Origin: Acetobacterium wieringae
Lineage (GTDB): Bacteria; Bacillota; Clostridia; Eubacteriales; Eubacteriaceae
Direction of reading: 5' to 3'
Assembly: GCF_001766835.1 (NCBI RefSeq)
Contig: NZ_LKEU01000046.1
Location: forward strand, 1-47,409
DNA length: 47,409 nucleotides
Position numbers and translations under genes: made by a program. The notes beneath the pieces were generated by a model. It did no database searches. It had not been told where the DNA came from and saw nothing but the letters and a program-made list of their open reading frames with translations. Each line of letters begins with the position of its first letter. The first letter of the stretch is position 1. Below, piece by piece: positions 32,919-41,747 of the stretch.

Positions 32919-32953
32919 TAAATCAATAAAATAAATTTTAAGGAGAAGAACAA

Positions 32954-34147
32954 ATGGCAAAGTCAAAATTTGAAAGAAATAAGCCCCACGTAAATGTTGG
33001 AACAATTGGTCACGTTGACCACGGTAAAACAACATTAACAGCGGCCATCACATCTGTATTAAACAAGCGATTTGGAACCGGTGAAGCCGTAGCATTCGAA
33101 AACATCGATAAAGCCCCCGAAGAAAGAGAGCGTGGAATCACAATTTCTACAGCTCACGTTGAATATGAAACAGCTAACCGTCATTACGCACACGTTGACT
33201 GCCCGGGCCATGCCGATTATGTTAAGAACATGATCACTGGTGCTGCCCAAATGGATGGTGCCATCCTGGTTGTTAGTGCTGCCGATGGTCCAATGCCACA
33301 GACGCGTGAACATATCCTGTTAAGCCGTCAGGTAGGTGTACCATACATCGTTGTTTTCTTAAACAAAGTCGATATGGTCGATGACGAAGAATTACTGGAA
33401 TTAGTTGAAATGGAAGTTCGTGAACTGCTTGACGAATACGAATTCCCAGGCGATGATACCCCAATCATTCCCGGATCTGCTTTAAAAGCGTTAGAAGATC
33501 CAGACGGAGAATGGGGCGACAAAATTGTTGAACTGATGACAGCTGTTGACAACTGGATCCCCGATCCAGAACGTGATACCGACAAACCATTCCTGATGCC
33601 AGTAGAAGATGTTTTCTCAATCACTGGTCGAGGAACTGTTGCAACCGGACGTATCGAACGTGGGGTTGTTAAAGTTGGTGAAGAAGTTGAAATCGTCGGT
33701 ATTCACGACAGCCGTAAAACAGTAGTAACCGGAATCGAAATGTTCCGTAAATTACTGGACGAAGGTCGTTCAGGCGACAACGTAGGGGCGTTACTGCGTG
33801 GTGTTGACCGTACTCAGATCGAACGTGGTCAGGTACTGGCTAAACCAGGTTCAATCAAACCACATACCCACTACATGTCAGAAGTCTATGTCTTAACCAA
33901 AGAAGAAGGTGGACGTCATACGCCATTCTTCGACGGCTACCGTCCACAGTTCTACTTCAGAACAACTGACGTAACGGGTGTCATCAAATTACCAGAAGGC
34001 GTTGAAATGGTAATGCCTGGCGATAACGTTCAAATGGAAATCACCCTGATCACTCCAATTGCGATCGAAGAAGGTTTACGTTTTGCGATTCGTGAAGGTG
34101 GCCGTACTGTTGGTTCTGGTGTTGTTGCCAAAATGTTGGAAGACTAA
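32954..34147 (+). CDS. tuf: Elongation factor Tu
   Basis: 397 residues, AAGGAGAAG upstream. GTPase motifs GHVDHGKTTL, DCPGHADYV and NKVD; the effector loop ERERGITI; domain II-III blocks SITGRGTVATGRIERG and RGGRTVGSGVV. It brings aminoacyl-tRNA to the ribosome. Last gene of the str operon here; no S10 operon follows. Confidence 0.99.
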   Translation: MAKSKFERNKPHVNVGTIGHVDHGKTTLTAAITSVLNKRFGTGEAVAFENIDKAPEERERGITISTAHVEYETANRHYAHVDCPGHADYVKNMITGAAQMDGAILVVSAADGPMPQTREHILLSRQVGVPYIVVFLNKVDMVDDEELLELVEMEVRELLDEYEFPGDDTPIIPGSALKALEDPDGEWGDKIVELMTAVDNWIPDPERDTDKPFLMPVEDVFSITGRGTVATGRIERGVVKVGEEVEIVGIHDSRKTVVTGIEMFRKLLDEGRSGDNVGALLRGVDRTQIERGQVLAKPGSIKPHTHYMSEVYVLTKEEGGRHTPFFDGYRPQFYFRTTDVTGVIKLPEGVEMVMPGDNVQMEITLITPIAIEEGLRFAIREGGRTVGSGVVAKMLED

Positions 34148-34246
34148 TAGCTTAAAACAGAGCAAATGCAGATTTTGAGACGAATGTCCTTGTATGGATA
34201 GGATTCTTGAAAAAGCTGTAATAAAAACCTTAAACATATAATAATA

Positions 34247-34312
34247 CCAAAAATATTTTAGCGGTGCTGTTTGATCAGTTCGATAGCGTCAGGTAAATAC
34301 GAATATTTTTGG
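34247..34312 (+). other. Long-range inverted repeat in the tuf 3' region
   Basis: CCAAAAATATT (34247-34257) pairs perfectly with AATATTTTTGG (34302-34312), enclosing 44 bases, 8 bases before the terminator. This would form a closed RNA domain and terminator, either as the tuf 3' UTR or as a separate small RNA. Confidence 0.5.
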
Positions 34313-34320
34313 TCAATCTT

Positions 34321-34347
34321 GCCGCCTCTCGAAAGAGGCGGCTTTTT
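34321..34347 (+). terminator. Strong terminator of the str operon
   Basis: GCCGCCTCT-CGAA-AGAGGCGGC followed by TTTTT: perfect 9-bp stem and T-run. Confidence 0.95.
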
Positions 34348-34436
34348 ATTTGCCAAAGGGGGGATAAAAAACTCCGTTCGATCTTCAGCGGCATTTGTGA
34401 TACAATAGAGTCATAAATAGTGTTGGGGGAAAGTTA

Positions 34437-34694
34437 ATGAAAAAGTATATCAGTGTAACCATTTGTGATAAAGTGGAGTCAGTCGGAAATGACTATAACA
34501 AGGGCTTTAGAAAATGTAAAACAGAAGAATTAGCCCAGGAGATTGAGGATCTCTGTAATCAATACGATGAGAAAGGCTATGAGCTGGCATCAATCGTACC
34601 CATTGTTCAAGGACAGCACATCGTTTTTTCCAGCGATGGTAGCTGGGCCAACAGCGTCACCGAAGGGGTGATTATTACCTTTAAAGCAAAATAA
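34437..34694 (+). CDS. Hypothetical small protein
   Basis: 85 residues, GGGGGAAAG before ATG, ending at a bidirectional terminator. The pattern (EELAQEIEDLCNQYDEKGYE then LASIVPIVQGQHIVF and EGVIITFKA) resembles short DUF4177-like proteins, with a conserved helix then 'KGYEL-sI-pi' strand, but I cannot name a family with certainty. No signal or membrane segment. It looks like a real gene from its start site, length and terminator. Confidence 0.7.
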   Translation: MKKYISVTICDKVESVGNDYNKGFRKCKTEELAQEIEDLCNQYDEKGYELASIVPIVQGQHIVFSSDGSWANSVTEGVIITFKAK

Positions 34695-34735
34695 AAAAAA
34701 GGTCTATTCAGAAAACTTCTGAATAGACCTTTTTT
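34695..34735. terminator. Bidirectional terminator between the small protein gene and tetR
   Basis: GGTCTATTCAGAA-AAC-TTCTGAATAGACC (34701-34729), flanked by A's before and T's after, serving both convergent genes. Confidence 0.92.
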
Positions 34736-35390
34736 AAATCAGTAATTTAATTTCGGAAAAATCATTTTCCCGGAAAAACAGAAGCGCTTCATAAGAAACA
34801 CGGTAGATCGATTTTTGGGGAATTCCAAGACAGCGAGCTGTATTGGTGATAATTAGAATCGAAAAATCTTCCACTGGCATTTTTATGCGGGTCTCACAAA
34901 AAGCCCGGGTAAGCTCACGTCTGGCGCCAAAATCGGCAATCAACAGGGCATCAAATTCAATTGGACGGATCCGCAAATTATAGTCGCTGACAAAATTATG
35001 ATAGATTTCACCCATTTTTCCATGTAGAAAAGGATAGAGAGAATCATTTTGAGAGATCTCATAATAAAAATGGTTAACGCGCGGATCACTCAGTAAATAA
35101 TGATACCAAACCATGGTTAAGTAGAAGTGTTTTTCAAATGCGTTAATGGGTTTATATCCGATCAGTTTCTGATTGAGCAGTTCATGGATCGAATCCAGAT
35201 AATCATCAAATATTTTAGCGATAAAGGTATCTTTGGTCGCAAAATGATAGGTCATCGAACCTAAAGTAGTATCAGAATGATCAGCGATTTGTTGAATGGT
35301 GGTGGCATTATAGCCCTGATTATAAAATAGTTCTTTGGCACTCGTGTAGATGCGTTCTTTTGTCATCTCGCCCTTGGTCATTTTTCGCAT
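34734..35390 (-). CDS. TetR-family transcriptional regulator
   Basis: 218 residues from ATG 35390, which has AAGGAG 8 bases upstream; a longer start lacks one. The N-terminal helix-turn-helix reads IYTSAKELFYNQGYNATTIQ then ADHSDTTLGSMTYHFATKD, typical of TetR. The rest is a helical ligand domain with no close family recognised. It is divergent from the MFS transporter. Palindromes with TTACT/AGTAA half-sites cover both promoters and recur at the methyltransferase promoter, so it probably controls its own gene, the transporters and the demethylase operon, released by a substrate or product. Confidence 0.88.
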   Translation of the reverse strand: MRKMTKGEMTKERIYTSAKELFYNQGYNATTIQQIADHSDTTLGSMTYHFATKDTFIAKIFDDYLDSIHELLNQKLIGYKPINAFEKHFYLTMVWYHYLLSDPRVNHFYYEISQNDSLYPFLHGKMGEIYHNFVSDYNLRIRPIEFDALLIADFGARRELTRAFCETRIKMPVEDFSILIITNTARCLGIPQKSIYRVSYEALLFFRENDFSEIKLLI

Positions 35391-35495
35391 TGGTATTCTC
35401 CTTATAAGCAATGTGGCATAGCAATTTTAGCATTAAGTGAGAAAATTAACAAGGAAAAACCGTAAAAGTATGAAATAAAAAAATAATATAATGCA

Positions 35496-35517
35496 AATTA
35501 CTAAAAAAACAGTAAAA
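35496..35517. promoter_or_regulatory. Candidate TetR operator (TTACT-N8-AGTAA)
   Basis: TTACT at 35498-35502 and AGTAA at 35511-35515 with 8 bases between. The 22-base window agrees with the element at 41474-41495 (minus strand) at 18 positions. It lies between the tetR and MFS genes. Confidence 0.6.
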
Positions 35518-35541
35518 CGATAATTATTTAATAAAAAATAC

Positions 35542-35594
35542 TTGACAAATCTGATGTAAAGGGTTACTATTTAGTAAGTCTTAGTAATATTACT
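35542..35594 (+). promoter_or_regulatory. MFS-gene promoter with overlapping operators
   Basis: TTGACA (35542-35547), 17 bases, TACTAT (35565-35570). TTACTATTTAGTAA (35564-35577) covers the -10 and AGTAATATTACT (35583-35594) is a perfect palindrome near the start site. A repressor bound here would block polymerase. Confidence 0.75.
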
Positions 35595-35675
35595 GAAAAG
35601 ATCAAAAAAGGCGAGGGTAATACTCCGGAAATTTTACTCTGGTCGATCATTTAAAAATTTTGAGGAGGCTCTTTT

Positions 35676-37070
35676 ATGGAAAAAAAACCCTTGAGTTCAG
35701 GGCTTAAGAGATTCTTCGGTGTTGGGGATCTTGGATTTACTCTGATGTCGAATGTCGAAGTGTTTTATTTTGCATATTTTTTAACAAATATTGCAAAATT
35801 TGATTTGGGTACAACTGCAATAATTATGACCTTAACAAGTACAGTGGATATGGTGTTATCACCGTTCTATGGTGGATTTATTGATGCTCTTAAACCAATG
35901 AAATGGGGAAAATACCGATCATATTTACTGGTAATCCCACCAATGGTCGTCGTTCTCTACACATTGATGTTTACGGTTATTGGCACTGGAATCGTACCAA
36001 TGGTTATCATCTGTGTCGCATTCATTACTTCACACGTGGCTTGGAACTTTTCTTACGTTGCAAATATAGCACTTATTCCAACAATTTCAACGACACCTGA
36101 TGATCGAACACAATTATCGGCAACACGAGGCGCTTATGCAAATGTTGGGAAAATTATTTTCTCAGCAATGGGCTTAGCCACTATTTTATGGGTTGGCGAA
36201 TTAGTTAAAAACCCAGTACTTGGGTTCACGATTTCGGCATTTGCCATGGCATGTGTTTACTGGTTAGGCTATTTCATCCACTTCAAACTGACAAGTGGAT
36301 ATGAAGCAACAATTGAAGATGGAACAGCAAATACAAACACTGCCAAAAAAGAAAAAATTTCCATTGGCGATATGGCTCGATCATTGGTTCAGAACCCACA
36401 TTTGTTAGTATTACTGTTAGCAGATGTCGCCCGTTGGATAGTTAACTTTGTTTGTGCCGGTTCAGCAGTTTACTTCTTTACCTATGTAGCAAACGATGTT
36501 GCAATGTTTAGCGTCTACTTGCTGGTTGCTAATATTATGGCGGTAATTGGATCGTACTTAAGTAAATATGTAGCCGCAAAAGTATCAACACGAACAGCCG
36601 CATTGATTGGCTGTTACGGTTTAGGTGTATTCTTAATTGTTACTCAATTCGTTGTTGGTAACATCACCATGGTTCTGGTTGTTCTTTCCTGTGCGCAGTT
36701 CTTCTTAGGATTCCTGTACGCATTGATGGTGGCACTATATGGTGATGCATCAATCTACAGTGAATGGAAAACAGGAAAAGCAGCATCAAGCTGGGTCATG
36801 GGATTATCGAATTTACCACTGAAGCTGGCGATCTTTTTCAAAGGTTTAATCATTCCAGCCATGCTGGCTTCAGTCGGTTTCGTTGCCAAAATGGATCCAG
36901 CAACTGCCACTCCAGAATTAAAAGCTGGTATTACAACCTTATTCTGCACCATTCCTGGTTGCACAGTTTTGGCTGGCGCGGTTCTGTTAACCTTTGGATA
37001 CCGTTTAACCAAAGATAAAGTGACTCAATATCAGGCTGAAATCAACGCCAGAAAACAAATCGCAGAATAA
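35676..37070 (+). CDS. MFS transporter, GPH-type cation symporter family
   Basis: 464 residues, GAGGAGGC before ATG. About 12 membrane segments. LKRFFGVGDLGFTLMSNVEV at the N-terminus and SPFYGGFIDALKPMKWGKYR (the loop 2-3 D-x-x-x-x-x-K-W-G-K-Y-R form) mark the glycoside-pentoside-hexuronide:cation symporter (MFS_2) group. In acetogens such carriers often sit near methyltransferase clusters. Its promoter carries TetR-type operators. Cargo unknown; a methylated compound is a fair guess from context. Confidence 0.85.
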   Translation: MEKKPLSSGLKRFFGVGDLGFTLMSNVEVFYFAYFLTNIAKFDLGTTAIIMTLTSTVDMVLSPFYGGFIDALKPMKWGKYRSYLLVIPPMVVVLYTLMFTVIGTGIVPMVIICVAFITSHVAWNFSYVANIALIPTISTTPDDRTQLSATRGAYANVGKIIFSAMGLATILWVGELVKNPVLGFTISAFAMACVYWLGYFIHFKLTSGYEATIEDGTANTNTAKKEKISIGDMARSLVQNPHLLVLLLADVARWIVNFVCAGSAVYFFTYVANDVAMFSVYLLVANIMAVIGSYLSKYVAAKVSTRTAALIGCYGLGVFLIVTQFVVGNITMVLVVLSCAQFFLGFLYALMVALYGDASIYSEWKTGKAASSWVMGLSNLPLKLAIFFKGLIIPAMLASVGFVAKMDPATATPELKAGITTLFCTIPGCTVLAGAVLLTFGYRLTKDKVTQYQAEINARKQIAE

Positions 37071-37107
37071 TAGACGTTAAAATGATGACAGTAAAATAAT
37101 TACAGAA

Positions 37108-37153
37108 AAATAAGAAGCCATATTCAAATCAATTGATTGGCTTCTTATTTGTT
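37108..37153 (+). terminator. Terminator after the MFS gene
   Basis: AAATAAGAAGCCA (37108-37120) pairs with TGGCTTCTTATTT (37138-37150), 13 bp, then GTTT. Read-through would be needed for the next gene if it lacks its own promoter. Confidence 0.75.
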
Positions 37154-37225
37154 TCATAGAGCGAATAGCGATATGTTGGGGGACAACAGAATAGCTAGCG
37201 TTTAAAAATACGACAGAGGTGGATT

Positions 37226-38620
37226 ATGAATAAAAAACAGATAATCGGATTGATCATAAGCATTGCCGTGCTGATCGCCGTTTTTTTTCTACCCATACCA
37301 ATGGGTTTGACAGATAAGGGACTGATTACCATCGGGCTGTTGCTGTTCTTTTTAATCATGCTGATTACTGAAGCACTGCCAGTTGGGGTTATTTGTTTTC
37401 TGTGTCTGGCGCTATTGCCAACCCTGGGAGTTACAAAGAATCTGACTGCTGGATTAAGCGGCTTTACCAACACGATCTTATTTTTTGTATTGGCATCATT
37501 CGGTCTGGCGGAGGCGGTGACCTCGACGCCGATTGTTCAACGGATCTTGCATGCCCTGCTTAAAAAATTTGGCAGAGACGTTAGGACCTGCGTCCTGGCA
37601 ATTATGGTGGCTGGAGCCCTGGTATCCTCCATCGTGACAGACGTACCATCGGTGGTGGTGTTTATGGGGATCGGCGCCAGTTTTCTCAAACTCTTTGTTA
37701 ATGAAAATGATCGTGCCCAGACTGCAAAATCACTGATGATGGGGATTCCCATTGCCGTGATGCTGGGGGGACTGATGACTCCAGCCGGTAGCGGCATTAA
37801 CATCTTGACAATTGGATTGTTGCAAAGCCAGGCGGGAATTCAGATAACATTTCTTCAGTGGATGGCCTGTGGTATTCCGATTGTAATCGTGATGGTGCCC
37901 TTGACCTGGTTCATCTTGACGAAAATATTTCCTCCGGCAGAGATTGATAAAATGGAGATTGCGAGCTACCTGGATGAGATCGAGGTTAAAGAAAAAGTGG
38001 ATAGTCGGGAATTGAAAGTCATTGTGATTGGTTTGATCATGATTTTCTTCTGGCTACTCAGCTCGTTCTATCCGTTTATTGAAGTAACTGTGGTAGCCCT
38101 GTTTGGCTGTGTCTCTTTCTTTTTGCCGGGAATTCGCGTCCTCACCTGGGATCGCTATATGAAAGCGGTCAGCTGGATTTCATTTATTCTGATCGGAACA
38201 GTTTTATGTATTGCCAATACCATCGTTGCAAACGGTGTCAGCGAATGGTTTGTCAACTATGTATTACCATCGTCTTTATCATTCTCACTAATGGGTGGGG
38301 TTTTCTTTGTCTCAGTCATGTGCTTTGTGATCATGCTAATTGTTCCTGTGGCTCCAGCTTTAATTGGGGTGTTGACGCCAGTTATTATCAGTTTGGCAGC
38401 CACCACCGGAATCAATCCAGCTTTACTGATCATTGCGCTTGGCTTATGTGCCGGTAACTGTTATTTATTCCCCATTGACACCATACCACTCATTACCTAT
38501 ACTGCTGGCTATTACAAAATGACGGATATGCCTAAGGCCGCAATCTGGCTTCAAATTGCTTTTGTTTGTCTGGCTACATTATGGTTGCCAATCGCCGGAA
38601 AACTGGTAGGATTGGCATAA
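37226..38620 (+). CDS. SLC13/DASS-family anion transporter
   Basis: 464 residues, GAGGTGG before ATG. Around 11-12 membrane segments: three near the N-terminus, then VAGALVSSIVTDVPSVVVFM and GIPIAVMLGGLMTPAGSGIN, which is the repeat-hairpin S-N-T-type substrate site region of divalent anion:Na+ symporters. The second site is GLCAGNCYLFPIDTIPLITY. It likely imports a carboxylate or sulfate-like anion with sodium. It is convergent with the methyltransferase operon and separated from it by a perfect terminator. Substrate may be the methoxylated or carboxylated compound demethylated by that operon; not shown. Confidence 0.87.
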   Translation: MNKKQIIGLIISIAVLIAVFFLPIPMGLTDKGLITIGLLLFFLIMLITEALPVGVICFLCLALLPTLGVTKNLTAGLSGFTNTILFFVLASFGLAEAVTSTPIVQRILHALLKKFGRDVRTCVLAIMVAGALVSSIVTDVPSVVVFMGIGASFLKLFVNENDRAQTAKSLMMGIPIAVMLGGLMTPAGSGINILTIGLLQSQAGIQITFLQWMACGIPIVIVMVPLTWFILTKIFPPAEIDKMEIASYLDEIEVKEKVDSRELKVIVIGLIMIFFWLLSSFYPFIEVTVVALFGCVSFFLPGIRVLTWDRYMKAVSWISFILIGTVLCIANTIVANGVSEWFVNYVLPSSLSFSLMGGVFFVSVMCFVIMLIVPVAPALIGVLTPVIISLAATTGINPALLIIALGLCAGNCYLFPIDTIPLITYTAGYYKMTDMPKAAIWLQIAFVCLATLWLPIAGKLVGLA

Positions 38621-38658
38621 AAAAGTTTTTTTGTAATAAATAGGGACATTTCAAGCAC

Positions 38659-38692
38659 AAAAAAAGAGAAACCGTGTGGTTTCTCTTTTTTT
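38659..38692. terminator. Bidirectional terminator between SLC13 gene and methyltransferase operon
   Basis: AAAAAAAGAGAAACC-GTGT-GGTTTCTCTTTTTTT, a perfect 15-bp stem with A and T tracts. Confidence 0.95.
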
Positions 38693-38733
38693 ATAGAGTT
38701 ATTAAATTAAGGGGCTAATTAATTGTTTGTCGC

Positions 38734-39360
38734 TTATGCAACCATTTCTTTAGCTTTAACAGCGGCGCTACCAGCATCAGGAGCAAATCCATCGGCACCA
38801 ATTTCAGCTGCATATTCAGGAGTAACAGGTGCACCACCAACGATGACTTTTACGTCCAATCCGCTGGCTTTAATGGTTTGTACGGCTTCTTTCAGAGCTG
38901 GCATAGTGGTTGTTAACAGACCGGAGCAGGCTACCAGGGTAACATTTTCGTTTTCTTTGATGGCTTCAACAAAACGTTCAGCAGGAACATCCACACCCAG
39001 GTCAACCATGGTAAAGCCAGCACTTTCGATCATCATTGAAACCAGGTTTTTACCGATATCATGTAAGTCGCCAGCAACGGTTCCAATAATACAGGTTCCT
39101 AATGAGTTTGAAGTATCACCAGCTAACAGCGGACGTAACACATCAACACCTTTGGCCATGGCTTTAGCAGCGATTAGCATTTCTGGAACAAAGATCTCTC
39201 CAGATGAGAATTTTTCCCCGACAACACCCATCGAGTCAACCATGGCTTGCAGGATATCAGCTGCAGAGCTACCTTCATCTAATGCTTCCTGAACCAGTCC
39301 AGGAACCAGTTTCGTTTTACCAATTTCTACTTTTTCTTTAACTTCTTGAATTTTTGACAT
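38734..39360 (-). CDS. Corrinoid protein of a demethylase system (MtvC/OdmA-like)
   Basis: 208 residues, AGGAG 6 bases upstream. Helical cap (1-~85), then a B12-binding Rossmann domain: GTVAGDLHDIGKNLV carries the DxHxxG cobalt-ligand motif (D98, H100, G103), CSGLLTTTMPA is the S-x-L block, and VIVGGAPV the GG block. It carries the methyl group on cobalt between methyltransferase I and methyl-THF methyltransferase. Last gene of the operon, separated from the MTII gene by a 13-bp hairpin. Confidence 0.95.
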   Translation of the reverse strand: MSKIQEVKEKVEIGKTKLVPGLVQEALDEGSSAADILQAMVDSMGVVGEKFSSGEIFVPEMLIAAKAMAKGVDVLRPLLAGDTSNSLGTCIIGTVAGDLHDIGKNLVSMMIESAGFTMVDLGVDVPAERFVEAIKENENVTLVACSGLLTTTMPALKEAVQTIKASGLDVKVIVGGAPVTPEYAAEIGADGFAPDAGSAAVKAKEMVA

Positions 39361-39398
39361 TTCTTTCTCCTATTCAGTAATTATAATAAATATTAGTG

Positions 39399-39430
39399 TC
39401 TGTCAGCTGATTGTGTGATCAGCTGACAGA
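39399..39430 (-). other. Intercistronic hairpin before the corrinoid protein gene
   Basis: TCTGTCAGCTGAT (39399-39411) and ATCAGCTGACAGA (39418-39430) are perfect 13-bp complements with a 6-base loop. On the minus strand it lies after the MTII gene, with no T-run, and upstream of the corrinoid protein's ribosome site. Confidence 0.8.
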
Positions 39431-39471
39431 ATTTGTTTGACAGTTTTATAATGAGGCTTCGTTACAAGCGA

Positions 39472-40275
39472 CTATTTTTTCTGACCGAAAATTCCTTCAC
39501 GGTAAGCGCCGATATATTCCATACAGTAGTCATCTTCGCCCAGCAGCGCTTCAGTGGCATAGATGATTCCCATCAGGTCACCATTGGTCGGATCAAGGAT
39601 GGCACTGTCCAGTCCAGCATTCATGGCCAGAACGGTAAAGCCCATGTTGACCATTTTTCGGGCAGGCAGGTTGAATGAGATGTTGCTGACGGCGCCGGTG
39701 ACATGAATGGTCGGGTATTGTTCTTTAATACTTTTGATTACTTCCACAACCATACTGATACCATCTTCTGACGTACAAAGCATTTCAACCAATGGATCGA
39801 TGTGCATTCTTGACGGATCAATGCCGTATTCTTTGACTTTGGCCATTAAATCAGCAAAGACATCCAGACGGTCTTTAGCGGTTTTAGGAATGCCCTTATC
39901 GCTGTTAAGCAGCGCCACACATTCCCATTTGGTATCAGCAATGGCTTTAAATGCAGCATCGACTTTATCGCCTTCAAGGGATACGGAGTTGAATAAGCCC
40001 GGTTTGTTACAGTATTTCATCGATTCGATACAGGTATAGACGTTGGGACTATCCACAGCAATGGGGATATCGGTGACTTCCTGAACCAGATCAATCAGCC
40101 ATTTCATGGTTTCCAGTTCGATATCATCATCAACGGAAGCACAGACATCGATATAATCGACGCCAGCTTCGGCCTGGATCTTGGCCAGATTTTTGATAAA
40201 TTCGCCATCTTTGGCAGCGATGGCTTTGGCAGTGGAAGGAATCGCACCGTTAATTTTTTCTCCGATAATAATCAT
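39472..40275 (-). CDS. Methyl-tetrahydrofolate:corrinoid methyltransferase (MtvA/OdmD-like, MTII)
   Basis: 267 residues, AGGAGAG upstream. A pterin-binding TIM barrel (DHPS-like): MIIIGEKINGAIPS, VDYIDVCASVDDDIE, IPIAVDSPNVYT, FNSVSLEGDK and GAVSNISFNLPARK. It takes the methyl group from methyl-Co(III) corrinoid protein to tetrahydrofolate, giving methyl-THF for the acetogenic methyl branch. Second of three genes. Confidence 0.93.
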   Translation of the reverse strand: MIIIGEKINGAIPSTAKAIAAKDGEFIKNLAKIQAEAGVDYIDVCASVDDDIELETMKWLIDLVQEVTDIPIAVDSPNVYTCIESMKYCNKPGLFNSVSLEGDKVDAAFKAIADTKWECVALLNSDKGIPKTAKDRLDVFADLMAKVKEYGIDPSRMHIDPLVEMLCTSEDGISMVVEVIKSIKEQYPTIHVTGAVSNISFNLPARKMVNMGFTVLAMNAGLDSAILDPTNGDLMGIIYATEALLGEDDYCMEYIGAYREGIFGQKK

Positions 40276-40341
40276 TTTATCTCTCCTCTGGATATTAATT
40301 TTACCACTCTTTCAGAGTATGGATTGTTAAATTGCTTTGGA

Positions 40342-41322
40342 CTAGAATAGTTCTTTGGTCATTTTTTCGATGGCTTCATCACAGGCTTCGTAAACGCCCG
40401 GGAAGGAAGAAACGGGCAGCCCCTGACAAGCACCTGGGATGAAGTAGAGTTTTCCAGATTCACGGCAGGCTCGGTCAAATTCAGCATCAATTTGTTCTTT
40501 TGTCCATTCAGGATGATCGATGACACCACTGTGAACACCACCCATAAAGGTGATTTGTCCGCCGTATTCTTTGATCATTTTAGGAATGTCATTGGTTGTC
40601 ATAACACCCTGCCAGATATCAATACCCATTTCAATCATATATGGAACTAAGGTTGCGGCATAGCTGTCGCTATGGTGAACAATCAGTTCAACACCGTTAG
40701 CTTTGTAAAAACCATAGATTTTTTTGTAGGATTCTAAAAAGAATTCTTCAAACATTGCTGGCGAAAGGAAGGTGGAAATCTGGCTGCCCCAGTCGTCATG
40801 GTGTAAAATTGCATCAGGGTGCAGATTTTCAACCAACGCTTTAGCATAATCCAGCTCATACTCGGTTAAATAATCGATCAGTTCATGCATGGCCTCGGGT
40901 TCTTCGTAGAAACTCATGAGGGCATTTTCCATACCCATCAGATAATGGGTCATTTCAAATAAACCGGGAGCGATGAAGGCCGCAACATATTTATTATCAC
41001 GATCAACGGCCTTAGCGTCAGCAATGGCCTGATCCCACGCCCCTGCAGGTCGTTCCATGCTTGGAGCTTTAACGTATTCTTTCCATTCAGTAACATCTTT
41101 AAGAACAACATGTTGTTCATCGTGTACTGGGAAAGAGGCAAGTTGACCTTCGGGCCAACGGATGGTAATACCCCATTCATTGATTACTTCGCCACCGATT
41201 TGGGGTTTGATACGACCAGATGGTACGCTCATAATCATTTCCAGAAATTCATATTGTTTGACAAAACGATCTGGATTTCCACCGGTCATGACTTCTTTTA
41301 AATTCTCTTTTACAGTTAACAT
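40342..41322 (-). CDS. URO-D-family methyltransferase I (MtvB/OdmB-like)
   Basis: 326 residues, AAGGAGG upstream. URO-D-like TIM barrel: APGLFEMTHYLMGMENALMS, ILHHDDWGSQISTFLSP, LIVHHSDSYAATLVPYM, EMGIDIWQGVMTTNDIPKM. In place of the HHADC of the orphan copy (7300-8289) this one has HHSDS, so metal ligands differ. It should transfer a methyl group from an O- or N-methylated substrate to Co(I) of the corrinoid protein. First gene of the operon, with a consensus promoter and TetR-type operator upstream. Confidence 0.9.
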   Translation of the reverse strand: MLTVKENLKEVMTGGNPDRFVKQYEFLEMIMSVPSGRIKPQIGGEVINEWGITIRWPEGQLASFPVHDEQHVVLKDVTEWKEYVKAPSMERPAGAWDQAIADAKAVDRDNKYVAAFIAPGLFEMTHYLMGMENALMSFYEEPEAMHELIDYLTEYELDYAKALVENLHPDAILHHDDWGSQISTFLSPAMFEEFFLESYKKIYGFYKANGVELIVHHSDSYAATLVPYMIEMGIDIWQGVMTTNDIPKMIKEYGGQITFMGGVHSGVIDHPEWTKEQIDAEFDRACRESGKLYFIPGACQGLPVSSFPGVYEACDEAIEKMTKELF

Positions 41323-41473
41323 AGTGTATAGCCTCCTTAGTTTATCTGGAATAAATCATTGATCAGTTTTAGCATCGTTGCTGATAATTACATATTTTGA
41401 CTGCGATTACAATAAAAATAACGATCAAATGAGCGAACAGATTTAAAACCGATTTTTTAGTATATGATATTTT

Positions 41474-41542
41474 ATTTACTATTATTTTAGTAAATATTCT
41501 TTCATTTACTGTGATTATAAACGGTTGCAGGTATTTTGTCAA
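41474..41542 (-). promoter_or_regulatory. Promoter and TetR-type operator of the demethylase operon
   Basis: On the minus strand, TTGACA (41542-41537), 17 bases, TATAAT (41519-41514), a near-perfect sigma-A promoter. Just downstream are three half-sites: AGTAAAT (41510-41504), then ATTTACTA and TAGTAAAT forming an 8-bp inverted repeat (41474-41495). The gap 41323-41747 otherwise contains only this and the upstream operon's terminator. Confidence 0.85.
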
Positions 41543-41645
41543 CGAAAATTTTTGTAAAAGTGTCGGAGTTATCGTTTTTCTTAAAGAATGAGCAATAAAT
41601 CACCTCAATAAGCCAGTAAAATAAGCTCAATCACAGGTGGACACG

Positions 41646-41686
41646 AAAAAGAGCCGCAGTTTTATATAAGACTGCAGCTCTTTTTT
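41646..41686 (-). terminator. Terminator of the oxidoreductase operon
   Basis: AAAAAGAGCCGCAGT (41646-41660) and ACTGCAGCTCTTTTT (41671-41685) pair with one mismatch, with T's on both strands. Confidence 0.8.
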
Positions 41687-41747
41687 AGTCTGTTCACACC
41701 GATACGTGCGTTATCGTCCCGACGACGAAGGACAAGGGCAGAATCGG

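Noticed and set aside
34247..34347. A riboswitch before the small protein gene
   Set aside because: The stem-plus-terminator layout resembles one, but no conserved core of a riboswitch class I know is present and it ends the tuf transcript; kept only as a structure.
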